The notes beneath the pieces are model-generated. The model had not been told where the DNA came from, made no database searches, and saw only the letters and a program-made list of their open reading frames with translations. This document shows positions 35,397-45,655 of a stretch of DNA of 64,000 nt, piece by piece. The DNA lies in NCBI GenBank assembly GCA_022843485.1, contig JALHNM010000001.1, positions 744,001 through 808,000 of the forward strand, given 5' to 3'. The DNA comes from Fimbriimonadaceae bacterium (GTDB taxonomy: Bacteria; Armatimonadota; Fimbriimonadia; Fimbriimonadales; Fimbriimonadaceae). How positions within the stretch are numbered: the first letter of the stretch is position 1; every line of letters begins with the position of its first letter. Made by a program: the position numbers and the translations under genes.

Positions 35397-38075
35397 ATGG
35401 ACAGCTTCGGGACGCGACAGACCCTCGACCTGGCCGGGAAGCCGACCGTCGTCTTCTCCCTCCCCGCCCTCGCGGCGCAGGGGCACGACCTCACCCGACT
35501 GCCGTTCTCGCTGAAGGTGCTCCTTGAGAACGTCCTGCGCAACGAGGACGGCCTCAAGGTCACCAAGGGCGACGTCCAGGCGATCCTCGAGTGGCGCGCC
35601 GAGGCCGAGCCGGACCGCGAGATCAGCTACACCCCGGCCCGGGTGCTGCTCCAGGACTTCACCGGGGTGCCGTGCGTGGTCGACCTCGCGAGCATGCGCG
35701 ACGCGATGGCGGCCCTCGGCGGCGACCCCGCGAAGATCAACCCGCTCCAGCCGGCCGAGCTCGTGATCGACCATAGCGTCCAGGTGGACTCCTACGGCTC
35801 GGACGCCGCCGCCCAGGTCAACCTTGACCTCGAGTACGAGCGGAACAACGAGCGTTACGAATTCCTGAAGTGGGGACAGGGTGCGTTCAAGAACTTTAAG
35901 GTAGTGCCTCCGAACACGGGGATCTGTCACCAGGTGAACCTTGAGTACCTGGCGCGGGTGGTGTTCGACGCCGAGGGCGTCGCCTACCCCGACACGCTCG
36001 TCGGGACGGACAGCCACACGACGATGATCAACGGGCTCGGCGTGCTCGGGTGGGGCGTCGGCGGGATCGAGGCAGAGGCAGCGATGCTCGGCCAGCCGGT
36101 GAGTATGCTCCTGCCGCAGGTCGTCGGGTTCAAGATCACGGGCAAGCTGCGCGAGGGCGCGACGGCCACCGACCTCGTACTCACCGTGACCGAGATGCTG
36201 CGCAAGCACGGGGTCGTCGGGAAGTTCGTGGAGTTCTACGGCCCCGGCATCGCCAACATGCCGCTGGCCGATCGCGCGACGATCGCCAACATGGCCCCCG
36301 AGTACGGGGCGACCTGCGGGCTGTTCCCGATCGACGCCGAGACCCTGCGCTACCTCCGCCAGAGCGGGCGCGAGGAGGGGCAGGTCGCCCTTGTGGAGGC
36401 CTACGCCCGGGCCCAGGGGATGTTCCACACCCCCGACGCCCCGGAGGCGCAATACTCAAGCACGCTGCAGCTCGACCTGGCGGACGTCGTGCCCAGCGTG
36501 GCCGGCCCGAAGCGACCGCAAGACCGCTCGCCGCTCGGCCAGGCCCGGGAGAGCTTCTTCGCCGCCTTCCCCAACGCACGGCCCGGCAGCGACGCAGCCT
36601 CGGGCGGCGGTACGGCGGTGCTGGAGCGGACGGCGACGGATCGACTCACCCACGGGAGCGTCGTCATCGCGGCGATCACGAGTTGTACGAACACGAGCAA
36701 CCCAAGCGTGATGGTGGCGGCCGGTCTCGTGGCCCAGAAGGCGAACGCGCTCGGGCTCAAGCCCCGGGCGTGGGTCAAGACCAGCCTCGCGCCCGGGTCG
36801 AAGGTCGTCACCGAGTACCTCCGAGCGGCGGGGCTCCTCGAGGAGCTGGATTCGCTCGGGTTCAACGTCGTGGGCTACGGCTGCACGACCTGCATCGGGA
36901 ACAGCGGCCCGCTCCCCGAGGACGTGAGCAAGGCCGTCCAGGAGAGCGACCTCACCGTGGTGTCCGTGCTGAGCGGGAACCGGAACTTCGAGGGCCGCGT
37001 GAACCAGGAGGTCAAGGCGAACTACCTCATGTCGCCACCGCTCGTCGTCGCCTATGCCCTCGCGGGGACGATCGACGTGGACCTCACGAAGGACCCGATC
37101 GGCCAGCGGCCGGACGGTACCGAGGTCTTCCTCGCCGACGTCTGGCCGAGCCAGGCCGAGATCGCGGAGTGCGTCGAGCGGCACATCACCCGCGAGATGT
37201 TCCAGAAGTCGTACGCCACCGTGTTCGACGGGGACGAGAAGTGGAAGTCGATCCAGGTCACCGGCGGGGAGCGCTACGACTGGGCCCCCGACTCGACCTA
37301 CGTGAAGCGGGGGCCCTACTTCGACGGGATCGGCCGCGAGCCCCGGGAGCACGTGGAGGACCTTGCGGGGCTCAAGTGCCTAGCGTTACTCGGCGACTCG
37401 ATCACCACCGACCACATCAGCCCCGCCGGGTCGATCAAGGCCAACTCGCCGGCGGGGGGCTACCTCGTCGAGCGGGGGGTCCGGCCGCACCTCTTCAACA
37501 GCTACGGCAGTCGGAGGGGGAACCACGAGGTGATGATCCGGGGCACGTTCGCCAACGTCCGGCTGCGCAACCAGCTCGCTCCCGGGACGGAAGGCGGGTT
37601 CACGACGTGCCCTCCGGGGGGCGAGGTCACCACGGTGTTCGAGGCGGCCGAGAGGTACGCCGCCGAGGGCACCGGGCTTATCGTCATCGCCGGGAAGGAG
37701 TACGGGACCGGGTCGAGTCGGGACTGGGCGGCTAAGGGCACTCTGCTCCTGGGCGTGAAGGCCGTGCTCGCCGAGAGCTTCGAGCGCATCCACCGCTCGA
37801 ACCTGGTGGGCATGGGCGTACTGCCGTTGCAGTTCGCAAACGGCGCCACCGCCGCGAGCCTCGGCCTGACCGGCACCGAGGAGTACGCCTTGGTCGGTTT
37901 CCGGGAGGCGTTCGAGTCGGGGTTCAAGGAGGGGAAGACCCTCCCGATGCGGGCGACCGATGCCGGCGGCCACGCGATCGAGTTCTCCGTCACGGTACGG
38001 ATCGACACGCCGATGGAGGCCCAGTACTACCGGCACGGCGGGATCCTCCCGTTCGTGCTGCGCCAGTTGCTCTGA
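35397..38075 (+). CDS. acnA: Aconitate hydratase AcnA
   Basis: The 892-residue enzyme is full length for the AcnA/IRP1 type. It shows [36 protein letters not shown], and the iron-sulfur cysteines in [13 protein letters not shown] and [11 protein letters not shown], with the C-terminal swivel domain carrying [13 protein letters not shown]. It isomerises citrate to isocitrate for the TCA cycle and links functionally to icd at 10.8 kb. Confidence 0.96.
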   Translation: MDSFGTRQTLDLAGKPTVVFSLPALAAQGHDLTRLPFSLKVLLENVLRNEDGLKVTKGDVQAILEWRAEAEPDREISYTPARVLLQDFTGVPCVVDLASMRDAMAALGGDPAKINPLQPAELVIDHSVQVDSYGSDAAAQVNLDLEYERNNERYEFLKWGQGAFKNFKVVPPNTGICHQVNLEYLARVVFDAEGVAYPDTLVGTDSHTTMINGLGVLGWGVGGIEAEAAMLGQPVSMLLPQVVGFKITGKLREGATATDLVLTVTEMLRKHGVVGKFVEFYGPGIANMPLADRATIANMAPEYGATCGLFPIDAETLRYLRQSGREEGQVALVEAYARAQGMFHTPDAPEAQYSSTLQLDLADVVPSVAGPKRPQDRSPLGQARESFFAAFPNARPGSDAASGGGTAVLERTATDRLTHGSVVIAAITSCTNTSNPSVMVAAGLVAQKANALGLKPRAWVKTSLAPGSKVVTEYLRAAGLLEELDSLGFNVVGYGCTTCIGNSGPLPEDVSKAVQESDLTVVSVLSGNRNFEGRVNQEVKANYLMSPPLVVAYALAGTIDVDLTKDPIGQRPDGTEVFLADVWPSQAEIAECVERHITREMFQKSYATVFDGDEKWKSIQVTGGERYDWAPDSTYVKRGPYFDGIGREPREHVEDLAGLKCLALLGDSITTDHISPAGSIKANSPAGGYLVERGVRPHLFNSYGSRRGNHEVMIRGTFANVRLRNQLAPGTEGGFTTCPPGGEVTTVFEAAERYAAEGTGLIVIAGKEYGTGSSRDWAAKGTLLLGVKAVLAESFERIHRSNLVGMGVLPLQFANGATAASLGLTGTEEYALVGFREAFESGFKEGKTLPMRATDAGGHAIEFSVTVRIDTPMEAQYYRHGGILPFVLRQLL

Positions 38076-38080
38076 GCCTA

Positions 38081-38108
38081 TCCCCCGGGGCCTGCTCGCT
38101 CCGGGGGA
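38081..38108 (+). terminator. Hairpin downstream of acnA
   Basis: TCCCCCGG pairs perfectly with CCGGGGGA across a 12-nt loop, beginning 5 nt after the acnA stop and ending 8 nt before the next gene. There is no T-run. It may terminate acnA or reduce read-through into the deacetylase gene. Confidence 0.45.
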
Positions 38109-38116
38109 CTCCCTCT

Positions 38117-39109
38117 ATGAGGCCCGTCGCCACCCTTCGGCCGTTGCTCGCCGGTGCCGTCTTGGTCGCCGGTGGTGTGGCCTGTACGCCCGGTGGGGGC
38201 CTGTCGTCTGTGACGGCCCTCCGCCCTCCCGCCTCGCTGGACCGCACCGAGCCGGCACCGCCCCGGGAGGAGGAGCCTGCCCGCCCCCGACCGGCCGTCG
38301 ACCCCCGGCTCTTGCCCGACACGATCGTGCGGGGGGACCCGCGGCGGAAGCAGGTCGCCTTGACCTTCGACGACGGGCCCCACCCCGGCTACACCGACCG
38401 GCTGCTCACGCTCCTGTCCGCGTTCGACTGCCCGGCCACGTTCTTCGTGATCGGTCGGAACGTCGAGGCGAGTCCGGCGGTCGTGGCACGGGCGGTTCGG
38501 CTGGGGGTCGAGATCGGGAACCACACGTGGAACCACCGCCGCTTGACGGGGCTCTCGGACGAGGAGGTGCGGGCGGAACTCGCGACGACGTCCACCCTGA
38601 TTGAGCGGGTGACGGGTCGGCGGCCAGTCTGGTACCGCCCTCCGGGGGGGCAGCGCGACGCCGAGGTCGGGGCCGCGGCGCGTTCGCTCGGGCTGAGGCT
38701 CGCGCTCTGGTCCGCCGAGGGGGCGGACTACACGACCTTCGCGGGCAACCCCCACGCCGAGACGATCCTGCGCAACGTCCTGCGCAACGTGCACCCAGGG
38801 GCGGTGGTCATCCTCCACGACCCGATGCCCGGCACCTTGCAGGTCCTTCCCTCGATCATCCTCGCGCTCCGCCTGCAAGGGTACGAGTTCGTGACGTTGA
38901 GCGAGCTGGCCGCCCAGCCTGGGGCGGTCACGACGGGGTCGCCGGCCGTACGGCGGAACCCGGCCCTGGCCCGCCGGGAGCTCGAGCGGATCGGGTATCT
39001 TCCGGGGCTCACTCAAGGGAAGCCGCATGAGAATCCGCAACAAAGAGCTCCGCAACCGCCGGCGACGAAAGGTCAAGCGCGTGAAGGAGTTGATCAAGGA
39101 GGCCGTTGA
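38117..39109 (+). CDS. Polysaccharide deacetylase (NodB domain) lipoprotein
   Basis: The 330-residue product has a lipobox-like VAGGVAC near residue 22 and a NodB domain: ALTFDDGPHPGYTDRLL, EIGNHTWNHRRL, RPPGGQRD and VVILHDPMPG, so all metal and catalytic motifs of carbohydrate esterase family 4 are present. It probably deacetylates peptidoglycan or another envelope glycan. The last 28 codons overlap the next gene in another frame. Confidence 0.88.
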   Translation: MRPVATLRPLLAGAVLVAGGVACTPGGGLSSVTALRPPASLDRTEPAPPREEEPARPRPAVDPRLLPDTIVRGDPRRKQVALTFDDGPHPGYTDRLLTLLSAFDCPATFFVIGRNVEASPAVVARAVRLGVEIGNHTWNHRRLTGLSDEEVRAELATTSTLIERVTGRRPVWYRPPGGQRDAEVGAAARSLGLRLALWSAEGADYTTFAGNPHAETILRNVLRNVHPGAVVILHDPMPGTLQVLPSIILALRLQGYEFVTLSELAAQPGAVTTGSPAVRRNPALARRELERIGYLPGLTQGKPHENPQQRAPQPPATKGQAREGVDQGGR

Positions 39110-39383
39110 GCTCGCGAAGTCGGGCAAAAAGGCGCCGAAGGGCCAGCGCACCGCCGAGCCCCGCGCCCCCAAGCGACCCGCCCCGAAGGCCGTGAAGGAC
39201 GAGGCCGCCGCTCCGGCCGCCGACAAGCCCAAGCGGGCCCCGAAGGCCAAGAAGACCGAGGACACGGCTCCGGCGGCGCCCGCTGAGGCTCCTGTCGATG
39301 CTGCTGTCGCCGCTCCGGCCGAGACCCCGTCGGATGCCCCCGCCGTCGCCGAGGCCCCGGCCGAACCGTCGGACGCGGGCTAA
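39027..39383 (+). CDS. Basic Lys/Ala/Pro-rich protein (histone H1-like composition)
   Basis: The 118-residue product begins with a strongly basic helix (IRNKELRNRRRRKVKRVKEL, residues 3-22) and ends in an Ala/Pro/Glu-rich tail with AxAPA-type repeats. Such composition is seen in bacterial H1-like proteins and in tails of ribosome-associated proteins; the N-terminus faintly recalls ribosomal protein S20. It overlaps the deacetylase gene by 83 bp. The reading frame choice rests on its coherent composition beyond the overlap. Confidence 0.6.
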   Translation: MRIRNKELRNRRRRKVKRVKELIKEAVELAKSGKKAPKGQRTAEPRAPKRPAPKAVKDEAAAPAADKPKRAPKAKKTEDTAPAAPAEAPVDAAVAAPAETPSDAPAVAEAPAEPSDAG

Positions 39384-39459
39384 GCCCCCGGTTCGCCCCC
39401 TCTCCGGGCCGAGCCGGCAACGGCGAGGGGCCCGACGAGCGTAGGACAGGCGACCGGTC

Positions 39460-41223
39460 ATGAAGCTGCCCCCCTTCGCCACGAGCCCTCCCCACCTTGG
39501 CCAGGGCTCGGCCGATCCCGGGGCCCTCGAGGGCCTGGCGGCGTACCTACGGGACCACCCGGAGACCGACAAGGACGACGTCCCGACGTTGGCCGAGCGG
39601 TTCGGGGTGCCGACCCCGTTCTTGACGAGCGTGGTGGAAGGGCTCCGTGTCCCCCCGCCCGCTCGGCCTTGGTACGAGGTCGCGCTCGTCGGCGCGTGGT
39701 CGTGGCTCTCGGAGGTGGGGGCGCGGCTTGCGAACTGGGCCCGGTCGATCACCGACCGCCCGCTCGTGTTCGTCGCCTGGACGGGCGTCCTCTTTGTCCT
39801 TCTGTCCGTGGTCATCGAGAGCTTGCCGCTCCCGTTCCGGCTCGACTCGACCCTCGTGACGGGGAGCCTGCTCGTGGTCTGCCTTGGGATGCACCTGGCC
39901 TGCTACGCCCGTTTCGGCATCGTGCGGTACCCGGCGTACGGGGCGGTGATGGCGTTCGTCGCGCTGCTCCTGGGCCAGGTCGCGACCTTGAGCGTGGCCG
40001 ATCCCCGGCAGCGGGTGGTTCTGGCCCTGGTGGTCTCGGCGCTGTTGGCGTTCGTCTATGGAGGCCTGGGTGCGGCGGCGGCGGTCATCGGTGCCTGGGG
40101 CCGGGTGCGCCGGGCGCGTCGGGCGCGGTTCGCCCAGAGCCGGCAGGAGATGCTCGACCGCCTCTTCGAGCTCAAGGAGCGGCTGCGGTCGCTCCCCGAG
40201 GGCTCGACGGCCCTCGACCCACCGCCGGGGCGGCTCGTCGTCTGGGCGAGCCGCCCCGACTACCCGCTCCTTGCGTTCGCGGTCGGGTTCGGGGCGGGGT
40301 TCGTGCGGGTGGTCGCGGTGGCGCTCGGTCGGCTTGCGGACCCCACGCTCGGCAGCGTGACCCTGCTCACGCTGTTCTTCAACCTTGGGGGCGGGGTGCT
40401 TGGTCTGGCCCTGTTCGCATTCGCGACCGGCCTTGCCCGATCGGCCAGGGCCGCCGTGGTCGCGGCCCTGTGTGTCTTCGCCGGGTTGACCTTGGCCACG
40501 GGGTTGCCTCTCGGCCCGTTTGGGCCGGGGTACCTGGTGCGCAGCGTCTCGAGCCCGGGCATGATCCTAGGGGCGGCTCTGGTCGCCGGGTTCGGGCTCG
40601 TGGTCGGGCTCGCCACCGCTCTTCAGCGGCACACCGAACGCGAGGGCCTGCTTCGAGGCGACGACCCGGCGGCGATGCTCGCAGAGCGGGTGCTGCTCGA
40701 ACGGCGGCTCCAATCGGCGGGCGGTGAGACGTGCGTGATGTCCGTCGACGTCGCCAAGAGCACGAAGATGAAGGAGGGCGCCGACCCGCTCATCGTCGAG
40801 TGGACGTTCCGGGAGTACCAGCGGCTAGTCGCACGGGCGACGGAGGCGGAAGGGGGCGACGTGCTCTCGACGACCGGGGACGGGGCGGTGTGCAGCTTCA
40901 ACCACCCTGCGTCGGCCCTCGCTGCGGCCCGGCGGCTCCACTCCGAGCTCCCACGGTTCAACCAGCGCGTCAACCGGCTCAAGGACCCGTTCCGGTTGCG
41001 GGTCGGGCTGCACAGCGACCAGGTCCAAGCCGCTCTCGGCGACGTTCAGTTCACGCACGCCATCGACGTCGCCGCCCACGTCCAGAAGCACGCCCCCGTC
41101 GGCGGCATCCTCGTCACCGAGGCCGTGGCCTCCCGTCTGCCCGAGGAAGGCTTGGCCGCCCTCCGCGAGACCGTCGAAGGGTGCAACGTCTTCCTCGTCG
41201 TCAACCCGACGCTAGGCGCATGA
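39460..41223 (+). CDS. Membrane-bound class III adenylate/guanylate cyclase
   Basis: The 587-residue protein has an N-terminal ~85-residue cytoplasmic part (with helix-turn-helix-like DVPTLAERFGVPTPFLTS), about eight hydrophobic segments between residues 100 and 390, and a C-terminal cyclase domain with metal-binding Asp in MSVDVAKSTKM and STTGDGAVCSF. The C-terminus QFTHAIDVAAHVQKHAPVGG matches family members. It probably makes cAMP or cGMP. Its stop overlaps the lipB start (ATGA). Confidence 0.85.
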   Translation: MKLPPFATSPPHLGQGSADPGALEGLAAYLRDHPETDKDDVPTLAERFGVPTPFLTSVVEGLRVPPPARPWYEVALVGAWSWLSEVGARLANWARSITDRPLVFVAWTGVLFVLLSVVIESLPLPFRLDSTLVTGSLLVVCLGMHLACYARFGIVRYPAYGAVMAFVALLLGQVATLSVADPRQRVVLALVVSALLAFVYGGLGAAAAVIGAWGRVRRARRARFAQSRQEMLDRLFELKERLRSLPEGSTALDPPPGRLVVWASRPDYPLLAFAVGFGAGFVRVVAVALGRLADPTLGSVTLLTLFFNLGGGVLGLALFAFATGLARSARAAVVAALCVFAGLTLATGLPLGPFGPGYLVRSVSSPGMILGAALVAGFGLVVGLATALQRHTEREGLLRGDDPAAMLAERVLLERRLQSAGGETCVMSVDVAKSTKMKEGADPLIVEWTFREYQRLVARATEAEGGDVLSTTGDGAVCSFNHPASALAAARRLHSELPRFNQRVNRLKDPFRLRVGLHSDQVQAALGDVQFTHAIDVAAHVQKHAPVGGILVTEAVASRLPEEGLAALRETVEGCNVFLVVNPTLGA

Positions 41224-41858
41224 GAGTCATCGACCTGGGGCGGATGGGTTACGAGGCGGCGTGGGACGTCCAGCGGGAGGTGGCCGAGTTGGTGCTCTCG
41301 GGGGCAGAGGACGCGTTGCTCGTGGTCGAGCACGACCCCGTGCTGACTCTGGGGGCCGCGTTCCAGGAGTCGAACCTCCTGCTGCCCGCCGACGAGTACC
41401 GGTCACGGGGGATCGACGTCGTTCGGACGGACAGGGGGGGCGACGTGACGTACCACGGGCCGGGCCAGCTGGTCGTGTACCCAGTGTTCGACCTCAACCG
41501 GCACGGCCGCGACCTCCACCGGTGGATGCGGGGCCTTGAGGAGGCGGTGATCCTGGCCGTCGGCGAGTTCGGCCTTGCCGGGTGGCGGTTCCCCCCGCAC
41601 ACCGGGGTCTGGGTGGGCGACCCGGGGACGGGCGCCCGCAAGGTGGCGGCGATCGGGGTCAAGGTCCGCAGGTGGGTCAACCTACACGGCGTCGCGCTCA
41701 ACTGCGACGCCGACCTCTCGCCGTTCGGGCTCATCGTGCCCTGCGGGATCCAGGGGTTCGGGGTGACGTCGATCGCTCAGGAGACGGGGCGGACCGTGAC
41801 CGTCGAGGACGCGAAGGCCCCGATCGAGCGGGCGTTCCGGGCGACCTTCCCCGGGTGA
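41220..41858 (+). CDS. lipB: Octanoyl-[ACP]:protein N-octanoyltransferase
   Basis: The 212-residue enzyme has RGGDVTYHGPGQLVVYPVFD, the active-site Lys in GARKVAAIGVKV, and the catalytic Cys in LIVPCGIQGFGVTS. LipB transfers octanoate from ACP to lipoyl domains in lipoate synthesis. The ATG at 41220 overlaps the cyclase stop, which sets the start; lipA is not in the window. Confidence 0.94.
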   Translation: MRVIDLGRMGYEAAWDVQREVAELVLSGAEDALLVVEHDPVLTLGAAFQESNLLLPADEYRSRGIDVVRTDRGGDVTYHGPGQLVVYPVFDLNRHGRDLHRWMRGLEEAVILAVGEFGLAGWRFPPHTGVWVGDPGTGARKVAAIGVKVRRWVNLHGVALNCDADLSPFGLIVPCGIQGFGVTSIAQETGRTVTVEDAKAPIERAFRATFPG

Positions 41859-41894
41859 CGCCCCTAGCACAGGGGGGCGCCACCCGGGTGGCCC

Positions 41895-42755
41895 TCAGGT
41901 GTTGGCCTCGCCGCCGATGATCCCGGAGAGGTCGACGGGCAGCGTGTAGGTGTCGCACTCGGCCTGGCCGCGGGGGCAGCCGCTGCGGGACTTGCCCTCG
42001 ATCTTGCCGTTCCGGCCATGGCGTTTGGCGTGACCGTCGGCGAAGCTCACGTTGAAGCCGTCTCCGTGGCGAGGGGCGCCGGGCATAATGACCCCGCCGA
42101 AGAGCCCTTGGCGGAGCAGGTCTTGCAGCGTCGGCCGGCGGAAGCCCTTCATGATCTCGCCCTCCGGCATCTGGGGCAGGAGCCAGAACGCGTCGTAGAA
42201 GGCGACCGTCTTGGACGGCTCCTCGATCTGGCCGCTGTGGATGACGGGGTCCTCGGAGTGGAGCGAGGCGATGCCGGGGTCCTGGAAGAGGGCCCAGTTG
42301 AACCCGTAGGATGACTGCTCGGAGAACTTCGTGAACCGAACGTTCGGGGGCTGGGCGATGCCGAACGTCCAGGGGAAGAGGTTGGCCAGGTTCACCGCTC
42401 CCGGTTTGCTCGGGCACTGCATGACGTCCTTGCTCTTTGTGTAGGGCTCGTGGGCGTCGAACACGGTGAAGAAATCGTTGTCCGTCGTGAAGATGAGCGT
42501 GATGACGTTCGCCCCGCTGCCACCCAGGTCGCGCTGGCGGCTGTACATGCTTTGGGCGAAGTAGTCGTCGTGGTCGTTGATGTAAAGCTGCACGGCCGTG
42601 GCGAGCTGCTTTGCGTTGGACAGGCAGCTACTGGCCTTCGCCGCCTCCTTCGCTTGGGCGAAGACGGGGAAGAGGATCGCGGCGAGGATCGCGATGATGG
42701 CGATGACGACGAGAAGTTCGATCAGAGTGAACGCGCGATGAGTTTTCATGGGCAC
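41895..42755 (-). CDS. Prepilin-type N-terminal methylation protein
   Basis: The 286-residue product starts [20 protein letters not shown] (Ala at -1), continues [20 protein letters not shown], and has the late [18 protein letters not shown] segment typical of the DUF1559-like family. It lacks the TTAA motif of two other prepilin genes; its promoter may be CATAAT at 42784-42789 (minus), with GAGGTG as ribosome binding site. Confidence 0.85.
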   Translation of the reverse strand: MPMKTHRAFTLIELLVVIAIIAILAAILFPVFAQAKEAAKASSCLSNAKQLATAVQLYINDHDDYFAQSMYSRQRDLGGSGANVITLIFTTDNDFFTVFDAHEPYTKSKDVMQCPSKPGAVNLANLFPWTFGIAQPPNVRFTKFSEQSSYGFNWALFQDPGIASLHSEDPVIHSGQIEEPSKTVAFYDAFWLLPQMPEGEIMKGFRRPTLQDLLRQGLFGGVIMPGAPRHGDGFNVSFADGHAKRHGRNGKIEGKSRSGCPRGQAECDTYTLPVDLSGIIGGEANT

Positions 42756-42820
42756 CTCGGGTCAGGAGCGGCCAGGACGGCCCCATTATGACGCCCTGCG
42801 CGGGTAGATTGCGACTGCCC

Positions 42821-42982
42821 ATGAATTGGCTCCGCGTGATCGTCTGCATCGTCCTTCCCCCCTTGGCGGTCGTGGATAAGGGAGTCAAGCCCGTGATCCT
42901 GACGGCTGTGCTCACGTTCCTCGGGTACATCCCCGGTGTCGTGAGCGCCCTGGTCTACACCTCGATGCCCCCGCGGGGGTGA
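42821..42982 (+). CDS. YqaE/Pmp3 family small membrane protein
   Basis: The 53-residue protein (MNWLRVIVCIVLPPLAVVDK, then two hydrophobic helices with LTFLGYIPGVVSALVY) matches the UPF0057/Pmp3 family of stress-linked plasma membrane proteolipids. The start is the Met directly before NWLR. TAGATT at 42805-42810 lies 10 nt upstream, so the transcript leader is very short. Confidence 0.85.
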   Translation: MNWLRVIVCIVLPPLAVVDKGVKPVILTAVLTFLGYIPGVVSALVYTSMPPRG

Positions 42983-43028
42983 GGGGGCCGGCGCCGAGCG
43001 GCGACGGCCCTGGGGTGGTCGTACCGCC

Positions 43029-43430
43029 TTAGTTCGGCATGATCACGGTGTCGATCACGTGGATGACCCCGTTGTCGGCCTCGACGTCGGTCGCGGTAAT
43101 GTTTGCGCCCTCGATCTTGGGGCCGCCGTCCGCGCTGATCTTGGCCGTTCCGCCCTGGACGGTCGTGACCTCGCTCATCCCCATGACCTCGGCGGCCATG
43201 TGCTTGCCCGCGACGACGTGGTAGGTCAGGATCGCGGTGAGCTTGTCCTTGTCGGCGAGGACGGCGTTGAGCGTCTCGGCGTCGATCTTGGCGAACGCCT
43301 CGTCGGTCGGGGCGAAGACGGTGAAGGGGCCGGCGCCCTTGAGCGTGTCGACGAGGCCCGCTTCGGTGACGGCCTTGGCGAGGGTGTTGAAGGAGCCGTG
43401 GTTAACGGCGATGTCCACGATGTCTGGCAT
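43029..43430 (-). CDS. Fasciclin (FAS1) domain protein
   Basis: The 133-residue product is a single FAS1 domain: [50 protein letters not shown] and the end [13 protein letters not shown]. It lacks a signal peptide, unusual for a domain normally found in secreted adhesion proteins. The start at MPDI is chosen because the upstream extension is not family-like. Confidence 0.9.
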   Translation of the reverse strand: MPDIVDIAVNHGSFNTLAKAVTEAGLVDTLKGAGPFTVFAPTDEAFAKIDAETLNAVLADKDKLTAILTYHVVAGKHMAAEVMGMSEVTTVQGGTAKISADGGPKIEGANITATDVEADNGVIHVIDTVIMPN

Positions 43431-43446
43431 AGTTGTTCGGGTCCTT

Positions 43447-43467
43447 GGGGGCCGGTTGTCGGCCCCC
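43447..43467 (-). terminator. GC hairpin between uvrC and the fasciclin gene
   Basis: GGGGGCCG pairs with CGGCCCCC across a 5-nt loop, 16 nt before the fasciclin ATG and 75 nt after uvrC. It may be the uvrC terminator or a 5'-leader structure of the fasciclin mRNA; no T-run follows. Confidence 0.4.
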
Positions 43468-43542
43468 ATTTAGCTACTCGGGCACGGGGGCCAGCGTCCC
43501 GGGCTTAGCCTCGGCTTAACACGGGCTGGGGCCATTGGCAGG

Positions 43543-45435
43543 TCAGTCGCGACGAAGGAACTCGCGCACGGACTCGGCCTGCCGCCGGGTGAGCGTGGGG
43601 ACGGCGGCGATCTCTTCGACCGAGGCCCGCCGGATCGCCTCGATCGAGCCGAACGTCCGCAACAGGAGCCGGCGCTTCTTAGGCCCGATCCCCGGGATCT
43701 CGTCGAGGATCGAGCCTTGGATCGGCTTGTCGCGGAGCTTGCGGTGGTAGGCCAGGGCGAAGCGGTGCGCCTCGTCGCGCAGCCGCCGCAACAGCATGAG
43801 CCCGGGCGAGGTCAGCGGGAGGACGACTTCCCGGAACCTCGGCGAGGCCCCCTCTTCGCCCGCGTCCGAAGGGAGCGGCTCCGGGCCCTGCGCCGGTAGG
43901 TACAGGATCTCCTGCTTCTTGGCCAGGCCCACCATCGGCACGGTCAGCCCCAGCGCGTCTCGGGCCGCCAGGGCGGCCGAGAGCTGCCCCTTGCCCCCGT
44001 CGATCATCATGAGGTCGGGCAGCCGGGCGAACTTCTCGTCCCCGTCGAGGTAGGCCCGTAGCCGTCGGGTCACGACCTCCTTCATCATCGCGAAGTCGTC
44101 CGGCGACTCGGGCGTGTAGCGCACTTTGAACCGCCGGTACTCGGCCTTCGCCGCCTCCCCGTTCTCCGCCACGACCATCGAGCCGACTGGCGCCTTGCCC
44201 TGGGTGTTCGAGATATCGTAGCCCTCGATGCGGAGCGCCGGGGTCGGCAGGGCGAGGGCCTCGGTGAGCTGCCCCACCGCCTCTTCGACCCATGCCTCTT
44301 TCTGGTCGAGCTCCATCGAGAACGCGCGCAGGGCCTGCTCGGCGTTCTGGGCGGCGAGCTCCACGAGCCGCAGCCCCTCCCCGCCTTGGGGCACCTCCAC
44401 CGTCACCGCCGACCCCCGTTTCTGGCGCAGCCAGGACTGGACGATGTGCCGCTCGACGATCTCCACCGGCAGCAGAACTTCGCGCGGGACTTCGGGAGCG
44501 TCGGCGTAGTACTGCTTGACGAACTCCTGTACCGCCTCGCCCGGGGCGACCTCCCTGCTGCCGTCGAGCATGTAGTGGCGCTGGCCGATGAGCCGCCCGC
44601 CCCGGATGTAGAGGATCTGCACCGCCGAGCCCCGGTCGTCCTTGACCACGGCGAGCACGTCCCGGTCCTGCCCGTCCCCGCTCAGCACCTTTTGCTTCTC
44701 GAGCACGCCCTCGAGCGCGGCGATCCGGTCGCGGGTCTTGGCCGCCTTCTCGAACTCGAGTTCCTCGGCCTGCCGCCCCATCTCGGCCCGAAGCTCGTCG
44801 ATCAGCCCCGTCTCCTTGCCCTCCAGGAACCGCTGAACCTGCCCGATGACCTCGGCGTACTCGGCCTTCGGGCTCAGTCCGGCGCAAGGGGCGAGGCACT
44901 GACCGAGGTGGTGATAGAGGCAGGGCTTCTGCTCGGCCCGGCCGCTCCAGCTCTTGCCGCAGGGGATGAGGGGGAACACCTTGTGGAGCAGGCGCAGGGT
45001 GTCGCGCACGGCCCAGGTGCTGGCGTAGGGCCCGAAGACCTTGCCCGCCCCCCGCTTGGGGTGCCGGGTGAAGAGCACCCGGGGGTAGGCCTCCTTGGTC
45101 ACCACGATGTAGGGGTAGCTCTTGTCGTCGCGGAGGAGGACGTTGTAGGGCGGGCGGTGCTCCTTGATGAGGTTGCACTCGAGCACGAGGGCCTCAAGCT
45201 CGGAGTCGACCACGATCCACTCGATGTCCTGCACCCGCGCGACCATGCGGGCGATGCGGGGGCTGTGCTTGGCGCTGGGCTGGAAGTAGCTCCGGACGCG
45301 GTTCTTGAGGCTGATCGCCTTGCCGACGTAGAGCACTTCGCCCTTCTCGTCGCGGTAGAGGTAGCACCCGGGCGAGCCGGGCACCGACTTCAGGCGCTCG
45401 GCGACGCTGTCGGGCAGGGCTCGGGTCTTGGGCAC
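43543..45435 (-). CDS. uvrC: Excinuclease ABC subunit C
   Basis: The 630-residue protein has an N-terminal GIY-YIG nuclease (PGCYLYRDEKGEVLYVGKA), a UvrB-binding UVR helix (ELEFEKAAKTRDRIAALEGV), the C-terminal RNase H-like nuclease (IEGYDISNTQGKAPVGSMVV, MIDGGKGQLSAA) and tandem helix-hairpin-helix (LDEIPGIGPKKRRLLLRTFG). It makes both incisions in nucleotide excision repair. Confidence 0.95.
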   Translation of the reverse strand: MPKTRALPDSVAERLKSVPGSPGCYLYRDEKGEVLYVGKAISLKNRVRSYFQPSAKHSPRIARMVARVQDIEWIVVDSELEALVLECNLIKEHRPPYNVLLRDDKSYPYIVVTKEAYPRVLFTRHPKRGAGKVFGPYASTWAVRDTLRLLHKVFPLIPCGKSWSGRAEQKPCLYHHLGQCLAPCAGLSPKAEYAEVIGQVQRFLEGKETGLIDELRAEMGRQAEELEFEKAAKTRDRIAALEGVLEKQKVLSGDGQDRDVLAVVKDDRGSAVQILYIRGGRLIGQRHYMLDGSREVAPGEAVQEFVKQYYADAPEVPREVLLPVEIVERHIVQSWLRQKRGSAVTVEVPQGGEGLRLVELAAQNAEQALRAFSMELDQKEAWVEEAVGQLTEALALPTPALRIEGYDISNTQGKAPVGSMVVAENGEAAKAEYRRFKVRYTPESPDDFAMMKEVVTRRLRAYLDGDEKFARLPDLMMIDGGKGQLSAALAARDALGLTVPMVGLAKKQEILYLPAQGPEPLPSDAGEEGASPRFREVVLPLTSPGLMLLRRLRDEAHRFALAYHRKLRDKPIQGSILDEIPGIGPKKRRLLLRTFGSIEAIRRASVEEIAAVPTLTRRQAESVREFLRRD

Positions 45436-45480
45436 TTGGTCACGGGCTCCGGGCCGGGCGCGGGCCCGGGGTCGGAGGGA

Positions 45481-45555
45481 TGGTGGGCGGTACAGGACTT
45501 GAACCTGTGACCCCTACAGTGTCATTGTAGTGCTCTACCACTGAGCTAACCGCCC
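45481..45555 (-). tRNA. tRNA-Val (anticodon GAC), CCA encoded
   Basis: The minus strand folds with acceptor GGGCGGT/ACCGCCC, D-arm GCTC/GAGC, anticodon stem CTACA/TGTAG with loop ATGACAC (anticodon GAC) and T-loop TTCAAGT. The 3' CCA is encoded at 45483-45481. Confidence 0.94.
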
Positions 45556-45567
45556 GCAGGGAGACGT

Positions 45568-45597
45568 AGTATGCCCCCCCGCTGCCGCTCAGTGCAA
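45568..45597 (-). promoter_or_regulatory. Promoter of tRNA-Val
   Basis: On the minus strand TTGCAC (-35) and CATACT (-10) are separated by 18 nt, with the -10 box 12 nt before the mature tRNA 5' end. tRNA-Pro has its -10-like TACAGT at the same 12-nt distance. Confidence 0.6.
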
Positions 45598-45655
45598 GCC
45601 CCCCGGGCCCCCCGGCACCCCCGGGCACCCGCCATGATCCCCAAGGGGCACATCG

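Noticed and set aside
43447-43467. Riboswitch in the fasciclin leader
   Set aside because: Only one simple stem-loop is visible, without any conserved aptamer elements.
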